Assembly: GCA_905250025.1 (NCBI GenBank)
Contig: CAJNOJ010000251.1
Location: 62,001-126,000, forward strand
Source: Adineta ricciae
Taxonomy: Eukaryota > Rotifera > Eurotatoria > Adinetida > Adinetidae
DNA: 64,000 nucleotides
Direction of reading: 5' to 3'
Shown here: piece by piece, positions 53,289-64,000 of the stretch
How the letters are laid out: the number at the start of each line of letters is the position of its first letter
Numbering within the stretch: position 1 is the stretch's first letter
Notes under the pieces: model-generated
Database searches by the model: none
What the model was told of the DNA's origin: nothing
Seen by the model: only the letters and a program-made list of their open reading frames with translations
Translations under genes and position numbers: made by a program

Positions 53289-54451
53289 ATGCAAACGAGT
53301 GTTTTACAACAATGCTGGATTAATCAACAACAGCGATTGTCTCCAACGATTTCGTTGGATTGTACTCGACAATCCGATGTTAATTCAAGTGAATCATTAT
53401 TTCGAACAAAGTCATCTTCTTCAACTGATACTATTAAAGAGTTCTGTGCGAAAGAAGACAACGAAGATCATTCATTGAAAAAGTTAGCCTGTCACATCAT
53501 TGAAATCCATTCTATTTCCAACATTCACATTGTAGACGATTGCTTGGCCATCTCAATGCAAAAAACTGCAAAGTTTTTCTAATCACTGCTATCATCGGAG
53601 CTATATTATCTGGCATTGCTCTCTCAATTGTACTTACTTTTTACGTGGTAGACCGTTGTAAGTATCTTCATTGAAACAAATTGTATCAAGTCTTTCTTAT
53701 TTGTTTCCTTGCAAGCATCTGGAACAACAAGTCCGACATCAAGCAGTACCACTATCACCAGCACGAGTTCGACATCAACCAGCAGTAGTACCAGTAGTAG
53801 TTCGACATCGACCAGTACTAGTACTACTAGCAGTTCGACGTCAAGTAATGTTATGTTTGCATACGCAGAACAGTCAGCTGATGTCTCGTGTTGTTTAGGT
53901 ACAACATCAGCGACGACAACACTGAAAAGTACATCGAATTTCGATAGAGATGAAAAGAAATTATTCTTCGATTTCTAGTTTGTAATAATGGTGATACTGC
54001 AATCACTTTTGATGATCTGTCAGCATCGGTAGCAGTACCCAATGGTTACAATAAATTTGATTGGACAAATGGAATGGTTCAAGCAGCAAACGCGAATACA
54101 AGTGGATATTATACAGGAATTGTCAGTAAGCCAAAATCCGTGATGAATCCAAATGCGAATCCGTTAACAATGGCAAGTGTTAATGGAAGTCTTTTTACAT
54201 TGTATTCAATATCAATAGCAGCAGCGTGGTATGATAATCTAAATCTGACAGTGATTGGTTATAATTCGAATGCAATTATGGCGAGTGAGAATTTTATCAT
54301 TCAAGTATTCGCTGTCTCTACTTTAACATTCAATGGATTCTCTGGATTAGATACTGTCATATTTTCGACATCAGGTGGAACAAAGAATGTTAATGTCGGT
54401 GGTAGTGGAGGACATTTTTCCATGGATAACATTTGTTTATCTTTTACATGA
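53289..54451 (+). CDS. Type II membrane protein with Ser/Thr stalk and C-terminal beta-sandwich-like domain
   Basis: Five exons (53289..53482, 53536..53657, 53716..53844, 53899..53928, 53979..54451) give 948 bp, 315 aa, with every phase matching. A cytoplasmic N-part of about 75 aa is followed by a TM helix (VFLITAIIGAILSGIALSIVLTFYVV). Next comes a pure Ser/Thr stalk from exons 3-4 (TSSSTSSSSTSTSTSTTSSS type), then a ~155-aa globular domain (ITFDDLSASVAVPNGY, FNGFSGLDTVIFSTSGGT, GGSGGHFSMDNICLSF). The latter fold pattern, ending with MDN(I/L)x, resembles a jelly-roll/PEP-CTERM-associated domain seen in secreted proteins. Function unknown; a mucin-like surface role is inferred from the stalk. 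Confidence 0.75.
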
Positions 54452-54797
54452 AGCTTTTTTCATTGATGAGTACTATAATTGAGGACATTTTTTTTCAACA
54501 ATTTAACAACAAAAAAAAATCATTGTGACTGTAATCTTCAGCGGAGAGTATGACACATACAAGTAAAGGGAAAGTGAAAGACAAATACGATTTCATAACA
54601 AAAAGAAACAGATGCTGCATCAACAATGAGTATTTATGCATCTCATCATATCATATTCTTCGTCACATTGATCGATTCTTTACATGTACTCACTTTCCGA
54701 ATACAAAACTGGTAATCATAGTATAAGTCGACAATGTTTAGAGTTTATTTTTGACTTATTTGATTAATATATCGCTCATTTAAGACAGTTGAAAGTT
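54452..54797. other. Convergent intergenic gap
   Basis: No gene. 3' ends of two convergent genes. Confidence 0.5.
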
Positions 54798-56363
54798 TTA
54801 CCCATCACACTCGACGCTGCATTTTATTTCTCCTAAATTCCTCTGTCTATCATCGATACATTGCTCTATTCGGTACATATATTTGTCAATTTGTTTGAGT
54901 TTCGTAACAGATTGATCAAATTGATCGACGAGATCCGCTTTGCCAAATAATTTTTTCGACCAAGATAAATAATTTAAACTTTTTTCACAATCTTCAATCG
55001 GTTCAAATGCTCTTTGGACATAATAACTTGCAATATCTCTTGTAATTCGACTAAGTAAATCAAGTTCATGCTCGAATACAATAATTTTATCGAGAAAATC
55101 AATAACCCAATCAATTTGATAGGCTAAACAGCATGTAAACACGTAGATACCATGAATGTGTTGATTTTCGTATATTCTTGGTACGAGTTTACGACCAAGT
55201 GAACCCGTCGTGACGAGAAAGATTTTTGTATTTGATTGAGAGAAATTCTCAATGAAATTGACACAACTATCTATTCTTTTAAACATTCGCAGAGTCTTGT
55301 TTTGCTTATTAATATTCATTTCATCACAAACAGACATTGCGATTAAGTTATTAATACCCAATTCTTCCCAAAGAGTCGGTGTGGCCTGTTGAGTTGAAGT
55401 AATTATACTGAAATACTCCTTGAGTTGACGATTATTTTCTGGATAAGCAATATAAGCATCGAGCCATACAACGATATGTTTAGATACGGATCCGTGAGAT
55501 TCAGCAACTAAAAAGTAGAAATGCAACGATAGATCGATCAAAATTTTTATATGACGTATTAAAAAATAAATAAATATCATTTCGGAATAGACGGTTCTCA
55601 ACTGTCTAATTAGGAAGAAGAGATTGTTAAAGACGCATCGCCTAGACAATGAGAGATCATCCACTGTTCTGAAAAATCATTGATCACTTTGTCGTGTCAA
55701 TCATATTTCTGATGTACTTCTGTGCGAAACAACTGATTATCAAAAATCTATTCTTATTGTCAGAAATGTTACGATATGAAAAGTTATTCGAATCAAAGCA
55801 TCACGATAATCTCTACAAATTGTTCTCATTTTTTTAATCAAAACTCAGAATTAAAAAACATTCTAACGCTTCCAAAACCTTTCACTTAAACAAATCAGTT
55901 GTCTCATCTAGAAAATTACGCTCATGTCATTCGTGGTGAAAATATTTTGCAATTCTTGAATCCGCAATTGTATCCAATCCAACAATGCATAACTGTGACT
56001 GGTGCATAAGTATTCATAAAGCTTACCTTCGTTCGTTACTTCGGATGATTCAAAACTCCTATGTAGGTGAGTCCGAGCCATCTCGTTGTTTGTAAGACGA
56101 ATTCGTAGTTGGTATGAGTGAATATTTTTAAAACGAGGATTGGTTTGAATTTCACCGAGATAGAATTGGTCTAATATAATATATAATTCATAGCGTTGGT
56201 CAAATATTTCCAAGAAGTATTGATCTCTATCAAGATGAAAATTTGTACATATCCATTGATGTAGATCAGCGAGTAGCAAATTCGAAGGTTGATGTTTTAA
56301 TCGACATCTTTTATGCATAAAATCAATGAGAAACTCGGCGGAAGATACAGTTTCTCTGTCCAT
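54798..56363 (-). CDS. Two-domain protein: USP-linked N-terminal domain plus the domain that heads bdelloid TPR/ART proteins
   Basis: Proposed exons 56027..56363 (ATG at 56363, MDRETVSSAEF) and 54798..55507 join in phase (GAA G|TT) to 348 aa. The 516-bp intron is long for this genome, so other exons may exist. The first ~110 residues (LADLHQWICTNF, YFLEIFDQRYEL, YQLRIRL) are homologous by eye to the N-terminus of the divergent USP gene. The second part (KHIVVWLDAYIAYPENNRQLKE, KIFLVTTGSLGRKLVPRIYE, IHGIYVFT) has the VWLD...GSLGR..VP...IYVF pattern I associate with the N-terminal domain of bdelloid TPR/ADP-ribosyltransferase proteins. That domain looks receiver- or Rossmann-like. No TPR or ART part follows here. 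Confidence 0.6.
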
Positions 56364-56632
56364 GTTATTGATAGAATTCTTTCTTCGGAGTCTCGTAAAG
56401 ATAAAAACAACTACCACGTTATTTTTGCGTCACATTTATTGTTGGAAAAAATTGTTTTTTTCTCTTTCGTTCTTTATGGATTCAAAATTTAGCGTTCTTT
56501 TCTTGTCGTTACTGCATTGGAAAAAATTTATCTTTTTTTCTTCGGTAGGAAAAAAATTTCCTACTGAATGATTCATGCCTCTATTCGTGTTAAAACGTAT
56601 GTGCGAATCTCCTCATACTCATCAACTTTCCC

Positions 56633-59600
56633 ATGTGTGACACAATCATTGAACATGTTAATGATTCAGGATGTGTTTTACGGCCCAATAATTTGGCCAA
56701 ATTCGATTCAACAACAACAATCCGTGACATCAACGATTACCTTCAACGAACTCCTGCTAATCTCATTTCGTATGATTATACAATCGAAATTTTCAATAAA
56801 AAACACAATTCATACTTTGAACTTGATGATACATATATACAACAATATCAAGCATTTCGGCCGTACGATGACCAGTCGAACATACCTATTAAACTACGAA
56901 TAACTTGGAAGACATTCGATGATTTACTTGCACAAAATACGCCGAGTAAAATTATGCAGATAGAATAATCAAGATGCTTATTAAATTCTTGTTTCAGATG
57001 TCAATGATCAAAATAATCGACCACGTGTTGATCTAGAAAAAGATCTTGCCAAAACTGCAATGCTGGACGATCTTGATGAAGATTTGGAATCCTGTGAAGG
57101 TAAAGAATTATAATGAACTATTTCTCTTTTTTTTACAAATTTCTTTTCATTTCAGAATTACTTGCCATTCGAACTGGAATTATCAATAGCAGTAAAGCTT
57201 CGCTCTTCTACTTGTCATTACAATATTCTGTTTGTTTCTAATAGCTATAACAAAAATCCACTTGCCTCATGGCCAGTCGACGACAACACCATCGACTTCA
57301 CAATCTTCTATTTCGATCGGCCCTATTGTCAATGGTATGCTTGCACTCGTACGTTTCGTTGAACTCTATTCTCTTTAGAAACTCGAATAACTACTGAACC
57401 AACTACACAGTCAGTTGGAAAAATTCATAATCTCTTAGATGGTACTAATTCACCATCAACAGATTCTGCATTGCAGTCAATTCCATGTGGATTAGAGAAT
57501 CTGGGAAATACATGTTATCTCAATGTTATTTTACAAATCTTTGCTCATACGCCACCACTGATGCGATGGATTTTGAATGATAAACATCATGAAACATGTG
57601 AGTATATATCTTTTCTGGCCAAAATTACAATGATCAGTTTGCGTTATTTAGGTCTCAACTACGAAAATTGTTTCCTTTGTATATTTCAACAAACTTTGCA
57701 CGCAATGGATAGGATATCTAAGCAAGATCACAATCGTTTTTACCCGCCGACGTTGTTGCGAAGTCAATTAGAAAAGCTCTCGATTGAATTTGCTGAAAAT
57801 ACTCAACAGGATAGTAATGAGCTGCTCATCAAATTATTGGATCATACTGCTCAATCATCATCAATATTCTATGAAATCTTTAATTTTCAAACACGTTGTG
57901 TTGTTTGTTGTGGTGTTTGCCACAATCTATCAGACCGAATCGAATCACAAACAATACTTCAATGTGCAATACCTCTAAGCAATACAAGCTCTCGTCTCAT
58001 TGATTGTTTGAATGATTATTTTAAAAAAGAATTTTTAACCGGTGACAATGCATATGAATGTTCATCGTGTCAAAAGAAACAGAAGGCCACACGAGAAACA
58101 AAAGTGCATTCGTTACCACAAATTTTACCCATTTCATTAAAACGTTTCGGAGCAAATGGTCATGCAAAGCTTCTTAACAACGTTCTTTATGATGAAGTTT
58201 TACATTTGGGCCAATGGTTAAGTGAAGATTGTCGAGCAAAGACCGTTGACAAAGAGAAAGTTTATTACCTTTATGGTCTTATCATTCATTGTGGCAATGA
58301 TATGGAAAGTGGCCATTACATCTGTTACATAAAAGATGAATCAACAAATAAATGGTATGAAGCAAATGATAAATCAATCAAACTGATCGAGAACGTGATC
58401 GATAAGACCGATTCGGTGTACATTTTGTGTTATATTCGGTCAGATCTTAGCAAATTTGATCTTCAAGGAAGTCGTACAATGAATAATGAATTGCCTACTG
58501 ATAGCTCAGAATTAACTCGGTCGATTCCCCTTCCAAATGCATTACGAGAGAATATAAAGTTTGGTTTCGAAGAAAATATCCATGACGAACAAAGACGTTG
58601 CGGTACATGTGATATTTATCGAACATCAGATTCGGAAAAGTGAGTTGGTTGAAACAGAAACTAACGGTGAATTCACAATCTTCATTTAGACCGCAAGCAA
58701 AATGTCGTTCCTGGATCAAAGGAGAAAAAAGTAAACCGGGAGAAGTGACTTATCCAAAGTTAAAGGTATAAAAATAATTGAATAAATCTCGTTTCTTGAT
58801 ACTGAAACTATATTTTTCGATAGGTAACCGTTCTTGATGAATTTCAACATGGCAAATGGTCTGTGCAAGTAACAATTACTACTGAAAAGAATCAATCTGG
58901 TGTATTTTATTTACATCCCGAAAAGAAACTGTTCGATGGTGAAACAAACCAATCTGAAACAATGATCAATACAATTAAAATAGATTTAAAGTCTGATGAA
59001 TTGAGTAAACAAATGCATGAGTAAGAGATTCATGAAAGATGTTTTCTGAACAGATGCTTCTGCGATACTCGCTTCTCAACTGTATTTACTCTTTATAGTT
59101 TCAATTCAAATCGAAACTATCACATATCACTTTCATTCTCAGCTATTTAAAGAGGATTTGTTTGGGGAGAATACTACCTGTGATATCTTAACTTAGATAA
59201 ATTCTCTTAAAATATAGCAAAAGACTTCTTGTCTTGAATTTAGACTATTGGTCTGCCCTGTCAACCAAGGAAATCTTGTCAAAGCTCGAAAACTTCCATT
59301 GACTCCATTTTATAATATTTTGAAGAAAGAATTTATTCCATTGAAAGAAGCTATTCCAGGGAAAAGTGCGAACGATCAACGCATCGATTTGAAGAAATTC
59401 CATTTGGTTTGTGTTCTTTGTTGGAATAATCGTCCAGTAGAATATTGTCTTTCAAATTGTGCATCGCAATGTCAGTGAAATTTTATTTTCAACTACGAAT
59501 TTATTAGTTTTTATATATTTTAGATGATGATGGAGCGAAAAGAGCCTCGAAACGAAGTGGAACTCAATCGGGTGCGATAGCTCAGAAGAAATCCAAATTA

Positions 59601-59663
59601 TCCAACTCCAAAACGACTGAAGAAATTGAAATTTGTCCTGGAGAATTCCCTATTCCAAGGTAA
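56633..59663 (+). CDS. Ubiquitin-specific protease (USP) with N-terminal extension
   Basis: Ten exons: 56633..56945, 56998..57099, 57156..57191, 57245..57334, 57379..57597, 57652..58639, 58690..58765, 58824..59020, 59244..59470 and 59524..59663. They add up to 2388 bp, 795 aa, all in frame. Catalytic Cys box GLENLGNTCYLNVILQIF; QQDSNELL; a zinc ribbon-like CVVCCGVC...CSSCQKK; His box SGHYICYIKDESTNKWYEANDKSI; and the final VYILCYI. This is a complete peptidase C19 core. The ~105-aa N-terminal domain (YTIEIFNKKHNSYFELDD, IPIKLRITW) is shared with the neighbour gene at 54798-56363. A C-terminal ~190-aa region may be a second ubiquitin-like or substrate module. It removes ubiquitin from proteins; the target is unknown. 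Confidence 0.9.
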
Positions 59664-61384
59664 TCTAGAGCATAAAATTCGTCAATATTTCGAACGATTT
59701 CGTGTTTTAGTAATGACTCCAATGGATAAAAACTATAGACTACGAGCTTTTTAAATGACATTTCTGATTTTACTTTCAAGTGATGATTTGAAATGAAAAG
59801 TGTTACCAATTGGATTGTCTAATAAAAATACCGATAGTGTTTGTTTGAAACAAATAAACGATATTTTCCAAGTCTTTTTCTTTGATATCAATTACCATTT
59901 AGATTTTTCTACTTCAATTATGGTTTCAAAAAAACTTTCCTCCACTTACCTAAACTTCATCTTCGAACGATGATTTCACTTTTCCATACTTATCCAGTGA
60001 TTTTAGGCATTGGTCACTGTCTCCTGATTTGATCGAAATCATTATTAACAAGTATGGATACTCCAAACAACGACAAATTCCAAATACTTAACGACGTTTC
60101 TTTCTCTTTCTGTTGAAAATAACTAAATGAAATTATTTCGAATTCATGGGAAAAAAAAACAAAGTTTGTAGTATCATATCCATATAAAATCGACGAGAAA
60201 AATTAGAATTTATAATTGAAATGCTTTACTACGATCCATAAGATATTCTAGTAGACAGATCTATTAAATTTGTTTTACACGTGATAATTGTTTTTTAATG
60301 AGAATCAATGAAATCGAACAAAAATAAATACATATTTATAATGATTCTATCAAAACAAAAATATTTCATTGATATTATAATTCGTTGAGGAACACGTTTC
60401 CCTTTTAATGTAATGTAACAAAAGTACGTCATTGTGGTCATTTGTCGAACTCGTTACTCTATCGCTCGTCGGATTCCGTTTTCTCTTGTGAAGTTGTGTA
60501 AACATTCATTAATAGCAGCACTATGATGTGTAGAGAAAACAGCATGAGTATTCAATTCTCTATTTATTTTCATGTGATATATGACTTCTCAATTATTAAG
60601 TCTAAGAAGATATTTTGTTGTCAGTTATATAGCAATTGTTCCATATTTATTCTTTCCCAAATTGTTATCTCACTACTTAATACAAATGCTTTGTGGGTAT
60701 ACATCAGATATATAACAAACGAGACGAAATCGAGAAAACAATACAAAAGTTTTTCTTCATTCAGTCAGTAATCTCTTCAAGAATAATTTTTATGTCAAAC
60801 AGATACAAACTCTTTTTTTTGTTTAGAGACAAAATAAGTAAACGAAGAAAAGAAGTTTGTAAAGTGTCTGAAAAGAGTAATTGTCACATTCCAGTTTAAC
60901 AATGATACAAAGTAAATCGAGATGATCACTATGATTTCAAGACTAGAAGTCGAGTTGTCTTAGGTGAACAAAAGATGTTTCAGTCATTCAGAGAATTTGA
61001 CAAAGATTACTAACAATGTAAATGTATTGTACTTTAACTGCTAATTGTTGTTTAACGAAACTGAATTCGTTATTTTAGTTTGTACAGAGAAGAATTGACT
61101 CTCTAAATGACGAAGAGAAACAATTTTATTGAACTATTGATTCAAGAGTAATCCGAATGAAAGTGTTTCATATAGAATTCTCAATAAATTTGTTCCGTCA
61201 TCTATATGAACAAAAAAAGGCATAAACTGTTTTGAATTATTTTTCTTTTCTTTGTCACATGTTTGTTCTTTTCTTTCAAAATGGCTGATGATTATTTTTC
61301 CTTCAACGTGTTTGCTTGTTTTTCCTCTTGAAACGATTTTCATCACCATAACCGCAGTAATTACCATCAACCACCATTCGCGAC
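59664..61384. other. Gene-poor stretch
   Basis: About 1.7 kb of AT-rich DNA with only short low-complexity open frames. No gene, RNA or element recognised. Confidence 0.5.
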
Positions 61385-63947
61385 ATGTCCTTGCCACACA
61401 AAAAGCCATTATCACTTCACACTATACCTGTTGAAACAGTTTATCGTATCTTAGACAATCTCTCTCAATTAGATATTCTTCTTTCAATGCAAAATGTTTG
61501 TAGCCGACTTGATGCGATTCTGAATGTCTATTATCGATATCAGGTAAATGTTTTTTCCTTTAAATCAAATTTGTTTATTGTTTTTGTAGAAATTTACCGA
61601 ATTGAAAATCAATACGCGGAAGGAGAATAAAGCAAAGCTCAATCATTTAGCAAAAGCGTTGAGAAATAATACCGTAAGAAGTTCATCTGAAATTGAAAAA
61701 TATCATATTTTTATATAGACTATTACAAAACTAACGTACAGTTTCAATAATATTAGTGAAACAGAAGGAAAACATCTCGCACTTGCCCTTGAAAAAAATA
61801 CAGTAAAATTGATCTTGTTTTCTATAAAAATTAGATTCATAAATGATGAATATAGACTCTAACTACCCTCATTTTCATTACTACGAAGTTCGAGGTAAAT
61901 GCGTTACGACAATTAACTTTCGGATTGCAGCGTAACAAAGTAACGTCAAATTCCATTTGTGTATTTATGATATATTTCTCATTATAGTCAATAACTACAT
62001 TAGAATTTCGTTCCAACAGACTCTTTTCCAATGAAACATATCACCTCATTGAAGTTCTACAAAACAATACAGTAAGCACATAAGAAAACTTATTGAATCT
62101 ATTCATTCGGTTCTGATAGGTACTAACTAAACTGATTCTTGAGACATATCCACTCGAAAAGAACGATACACAATATTTAGCTCAAATACTTGAAAATAAT
62201 AAGGTCAAATAAAATCACTTTTTCGATATTAAAAAAACCCATGAATTTCTAGACTTTAACATCTCTTCATTTGGAATGTAATAATATCAACAGCGAAAAA
62301 ATATTATATATCACTAAAATATTACAATCAAATACAGTAGGAGAGAAAATTCGATATAAGAAATTGTCTTTATAATGCATTTTCTAAGGCAGCACTTACG
62401 GAACTTCTTCTCATTCGTAATCCCATCGGTACTCAAGGAATTCAATACTTGACTAAAGCTTTACAAATCAATCGAGTAACTATTTTCAATTATTCGTTCG
62501 TCAACTGATCAGATTATTTAAATATAGACTCTCAAAACTCTTCACTTAACAGGCAGCAATATTGACGATCAAAGAGTTGAAAATCTCTCACATATCATAC
62601 GTAAAAATACAGTCTGGATACTTTTTCCTCTTATTTCCAAAGCTGACCACATCATTTCACCTAGACATTGACAACTCTCTTCCTTGATATCAATATAATT
62701 ACAGATATTGGTGTAAAATTCTTAACAGAAGCTTTGTCAACCAATCAAGTAGGAACTATTCGAAAGAAATATCAATGAAGCTTTAGTTTTAGACATTAAC
62801 AACTCTCAATCTTGGTCACAATAACATTGATGATCATGGAATTCAACATTTGGCGGAATTATTATCCGAAAATAATGTAAAAGATTTTTATTCTTCATAA
62901 AATGCCATTCGCGAATTCTTGTAGACACTAACGACACTGGATATTAGTGGTAATTGCTTTGATATCTATGGAATTCAATATCTTTGTCGAGCATTGCAGA
63001 CAAATAAGGTTTGATAAAGATTTCTTCGATGAATTAGATTATTTTTCTACAGACATTGAAAGTGATCGATCTAAGTGAAAATACAATTCATCTTCTAAGT
63101 TTAAAGCATTTGTATGAAGCAATGCAGAACAATACGGTAAATGATTAGTGAACAAAAATTGCATTCTATGATGATTTTTATAGGCACTGACAACTCTTCA
63201 TATTCGTAGAAATCGTATTAATGGAAAATTAACAGAATATTTAGGTTTAACTCTGCAGATTAGCAAAGTTAGTGACGAATTCTATTCAAATAGATTGATT
63301 TCGATCTTTATAGACTTTGACAACACTTGATCTTCAAATGAATCAAATTGATTGTGAAGGAGTACGGTTTCTTGCTGAACCATTGGAAACAAATTCAGTA
63401 AATATTAAATAATTCTTCTTCTTCTTCTCACAAAGGAAACCGATTGATCTCTTGAATTCTATTATATACATGAGACAAAATCTTTCATTTTCATAATATT
63501 TTATGACTGTTGGAAGATCTTTGTATTACTCTTTTATATAGTAAAATTCTGGTAAACCGTTTATAATTCCAAGGGAAAGTTCTAAGAAAGACAAATCTTT
63601 ATGAAGTTTTTCACTTCTGATTTGGAAGATCCGTGTTATGCATAGGATCAGGGTTTAAAGTGATTAACCCATTGTATCGGTTTCCTCGTTAGTTTCTTTT
63701 GAATCGTTTTGAACGCAGACACTTACTACTCTTCGTCTCGGAAGAAATTCTATTGGAAATTCGGGAATTCAATATTTATCACGTGTATTAAAGAAAAATA
63801 CAGTAAGTCAAAGTACTCTGTTCTTGCAAGTAATATCATTTTGCATTTATTTGTTCAAAATAGACACTGACTACACTTAATCTTGAGAGAAATTGTTTCA
63901 CTCATGAAGGAATTCAGTATTTGGTTGATGGATTATTGAAAAATACA
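61385..63947 (+). CDS. F-box-like/leucine-rich repeat protein with one LRR per exon (continues past window end)
   Basis: Exon 1 (61385..61543) encodes an F-box-like helix set: PVETVYRILDNLSQLDILLSMQNVCSRLDAILN. Then come 84-nt phase-0 exons: 61590, 61719, 61856, 61988, 62120, 62253, (62389, 87 nt), 62528, 62665, 62793, 62925, 63053, 63184, 63314, 63719 and 63864 (starts). Each encodes one 28-residue ribonuclease-inhibitor-type LRR of the form TLTTLxLxxNxIxxxGIQYLxxALxxNT. Introns are 44-61 bp except one of 321 bp (63398-63718). At least 16 repeats are seen and the gene runs on. Repeats resemble NLRC3/RNH1 LRRs; no NACHT domain is seen. F-box plus LRR suggests an SCF ubiquitin-ligase substrate receptor. 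Confidence 0.88.
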
Positions 63948-64000
63948 GTATGAAAATCGTCATTCTCTCGAAAATCAGAACTGATATAATTTGATTAAGA

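Noticed and set aside
53671-53898. Plus-strand Val-rich open frame over the Ser/Thr stalk
   Set aside because: Frame-shifted shadow; the Ser/Thr frame is the one that splices in phase with flanking exons.
1-64000. CRISPR arrays, tRNA or rRNA genes, bacterial operons
   Set aside because: None seen. Gene structure is eukaryotic throughout with GT-AG introns; absence of tRNA is by eye only, and a covariance-model scan would settle it.

Overview
The window looks like nuclear DNA of a bdelloid rotifer or a very close relative. It is AT-rich. It has many short genes with 44-60 bp GT-AG introns and animal cilium and endosome genes (CFAP45, CHMP4, GID8, BRI3). It also carries families typical of bdelloids (NHL propellers, TPR/ART-associated domains, Thr-rich membrane proteins, F-box/LRR arrays) and several genes that are rare in animals (GPR1/FUN34 acetate transporter, GFA enzyme, CYP61/710-like P450, TIR-ART fusion). 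The organism call is inference from gene content and gene structure; no marker gene proves it.

Layout. 1-1727: three tandem tryparedoxin/nucleoredoxin-like genes (minus). 2627-7350: a sterol C22-desaturase-like P450 and an App1-type phosphatase, partly duplicated across a single-N join. 7561-11824: a large NIDO/AMOP/VWD surface protein and a small secreted protein. 11934-12262: a piggyBac-type MITE. 12374-16589: a membrane-anchored VIT/vWA protein and an NHL propeller (minus). 19093-20169: a GPCR. 21066-29273: an accessory block of PAN-like exons, a tandem galactose-binding-like protein, two NHL propeller exons, B-box-like/coiled-coil exons, a long fold-back element and a decayed NHL pseudogene, with two single-N joins. 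29420-30680: a GFA enzyme and a Thr-rich/FN3 membrane protein. 31755-31982: a TPR relic. 33545-34990: a TIR-ART fusion.

36575-41865 is a compact housekeeping block: Ly6/quiver-like, CFAP45, CHMP4, GID8 and BRI3. 42951-54451 holds a 664-aa membrane receptor-like protein, an acetate-transporter-family gene, two small secreted peptides, a metallophosphoesterase, a second GPCR, a single-pass protein, a Smr protein with predicted lipid signals at both ends, and a type II Ser/Thr-rich protein. 54798-59663 has two head-to-head genes that share an N-terminal domain; one continues into a ubiquitin-specific protease. 61385 to the window end is an F-box-like gene whose leucine-rich repeats are each encoded by one 84-nt phase-0 exon.

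Most exon joins below were worked out by hand from GT/AG sites and checked by frame arithmetic. Four single N characters (5396, 23183, 25764, 39212) are each flanked by a direct or inverted copy of nearby sequence. They look like assembler joins, so neighbouring copies should not be read uncritically as real tandem duplications.

The most unusual items are the TIR-ART fusion, the exon-per-repeat LRR array, the divergent pair sharing a domain with the USP, and the doubly lipid-marked Smr protein.
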